A stretch of 64,000 bases of DNA from Pictodentalium vernedei. Lineage: Eukaryota > Mollusca > Scaphopoda > Dentaliida > Dentaliidae. Below are positions 63,449-64,000 of this stretch, piece after piece (the stretch's first letter is position 1; each line of letters starts with the position of its first letter). The notes under the pieces are model-generated. The model was not told the DNA's origin. It made no database searches and saw only the letters and a program-made list of their open reading frames with translations. Both the position numbers and the translations under genes were made by a program. Where the stretch lies: positions 453,902,287 to 453,966,286 of the forward strand of contig CM062296.1 in NCBI GenBank assembly GCA_031216915.1, in the 5' to 3' direction.

Positions 63449-64000
63449 AAGAGGCCCCAGGGGGCCTGAGGGCATTCACCTGACATGGTAGCCAAAATAT
63501 CAACCCAGAGAATTTATTTGAACAAGTTGCACCTGCCCCTCATAAGAAAAGCTTATACAAAGTATCCAAAGATTCTGACCGGTGGATCTAAAAAAAAGAT
63601 TTTTAAAGAATATTCCTCGTATTGAATTAAGTTATAATTCGGGTTCCCACGGGAAGCCCAAATATGAAGTCAGGGACTTGGCTTGAACAAATTTGAATCT
63701 CACCTTCCTAAGGATGCGGTACACCAATATGAAAAGATTCTGACTACTGGATTTCAAAGAATATTCCTCTTATTAAACTAAGTTATAATTCGGGCTCCCA
63801 CAGGGAGCACAAATATGAATCCGGGGACTTGGCTTGAACAAATTTGAATCCCACCCCTCTAAAGATGGTGCATCCCAAATATCAAAAGATTCTGAAGGGT
63901 AGATCGGCAGAAGATTTTTTAAAAACATTCCTCATATTGCACTTATCAAATCATAGAGAGCTCAAATATGGACCCAGGGATTTGATTTCAACAAACATGT
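63449..64000 (+). mobile_element. Tandem-core element, family of 21590-22479, runs off the window
   Basis: Head GAGGCCCCAGGGGGCCTGAG with TTCACCTGACATGG, then three monomers with AAATATGAA..CAGGGACTTGGC, TTGAACAAATTTGAATCTCA, GATTCTGAC and TATTGAATTAAGTTATAATT, spaced about 140-160 bp. Confidence 0.7.

Overview
The window is eukaryotic and looks like a gene-poor, repeat-dense, AT-rich stretch of a marine invertebrate genome, most likely a mollusc or another lophotrochozoan. The evidence is the transposon content: SINEs with tRNA-like and 5S-like heads and a shared body, many elements with tandem-repeat cores, ACGG-type microsatellites and a terminal stem-loop (the pearl/HINE architecture known from bivalves), a DIRS-type tyrosine-recombinase retrotransposon, a Jockey/CR1-like LINE and several fold-back MITE families. 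The taxon is inferred from repeats only. There are 100 unknown bases at 44380-44479.

Only one host gene is confidently recognised: the first coding exon of a rapsyn homologue (minus strand, 47275-47956), with the N-myristoylation start and TPR array. Its later exons are not recognised between the exon and the sequence gap. Three weaker coding signals were worked out by eye: a terminal exon with a strong acceptor at 6754-6993 (plus), a possible internal exon at 6356-6476 (plus), and a 109-bp exon at 9067-9175 (minus). The last has a broken paralogous copy at 22546-22960, interrupted by a SINE.

Layout. 1-12450: SINE fragments, fold-back MITEs, an element with AGGTCA-rich 169-bp monomers (4585-5474), a GT microsatellite, and a roughly 0.9-kb segment present twice (1-1158 and 11632-12450). 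12470-16585: two tandem-core elements, one with a trimeric higher-order repeat of 504 bp. 16586-24835: MITEs, tRNA-type SINEs, a 5S-type SINE and the broken exon copy. 24836-37809: two direct copies of a long tandem-core repeat flank a decayed DIRS element (26073-31970); the second copy is split by a 2.7-kb TIR element with a 7-bp target duplication, which itself carries another tandem-core element. 38370-44239: three or four tandem-core elements, one inserted cleanly into another, one with a tetrameric higher-order repeat. 44480-56360: rapsyn exon, sparse repeats and SINEs. 56487-59768: a 5'-truncated, frameshifted LINE with a 13-bp target duplication. 59783-64000: MITEs and two more tandem-core elements.

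The most distinctive signal is the recurring tandem-core element: many sequence-unrelated families share one plan (short subterminal inverted repeat, 135-170 bp tandem monomers, microsatellite, stem-loop, A-rich end), and at least two show higher-order repeat organisation. No operon, CRISPR array or autonomous intact transposon was found.
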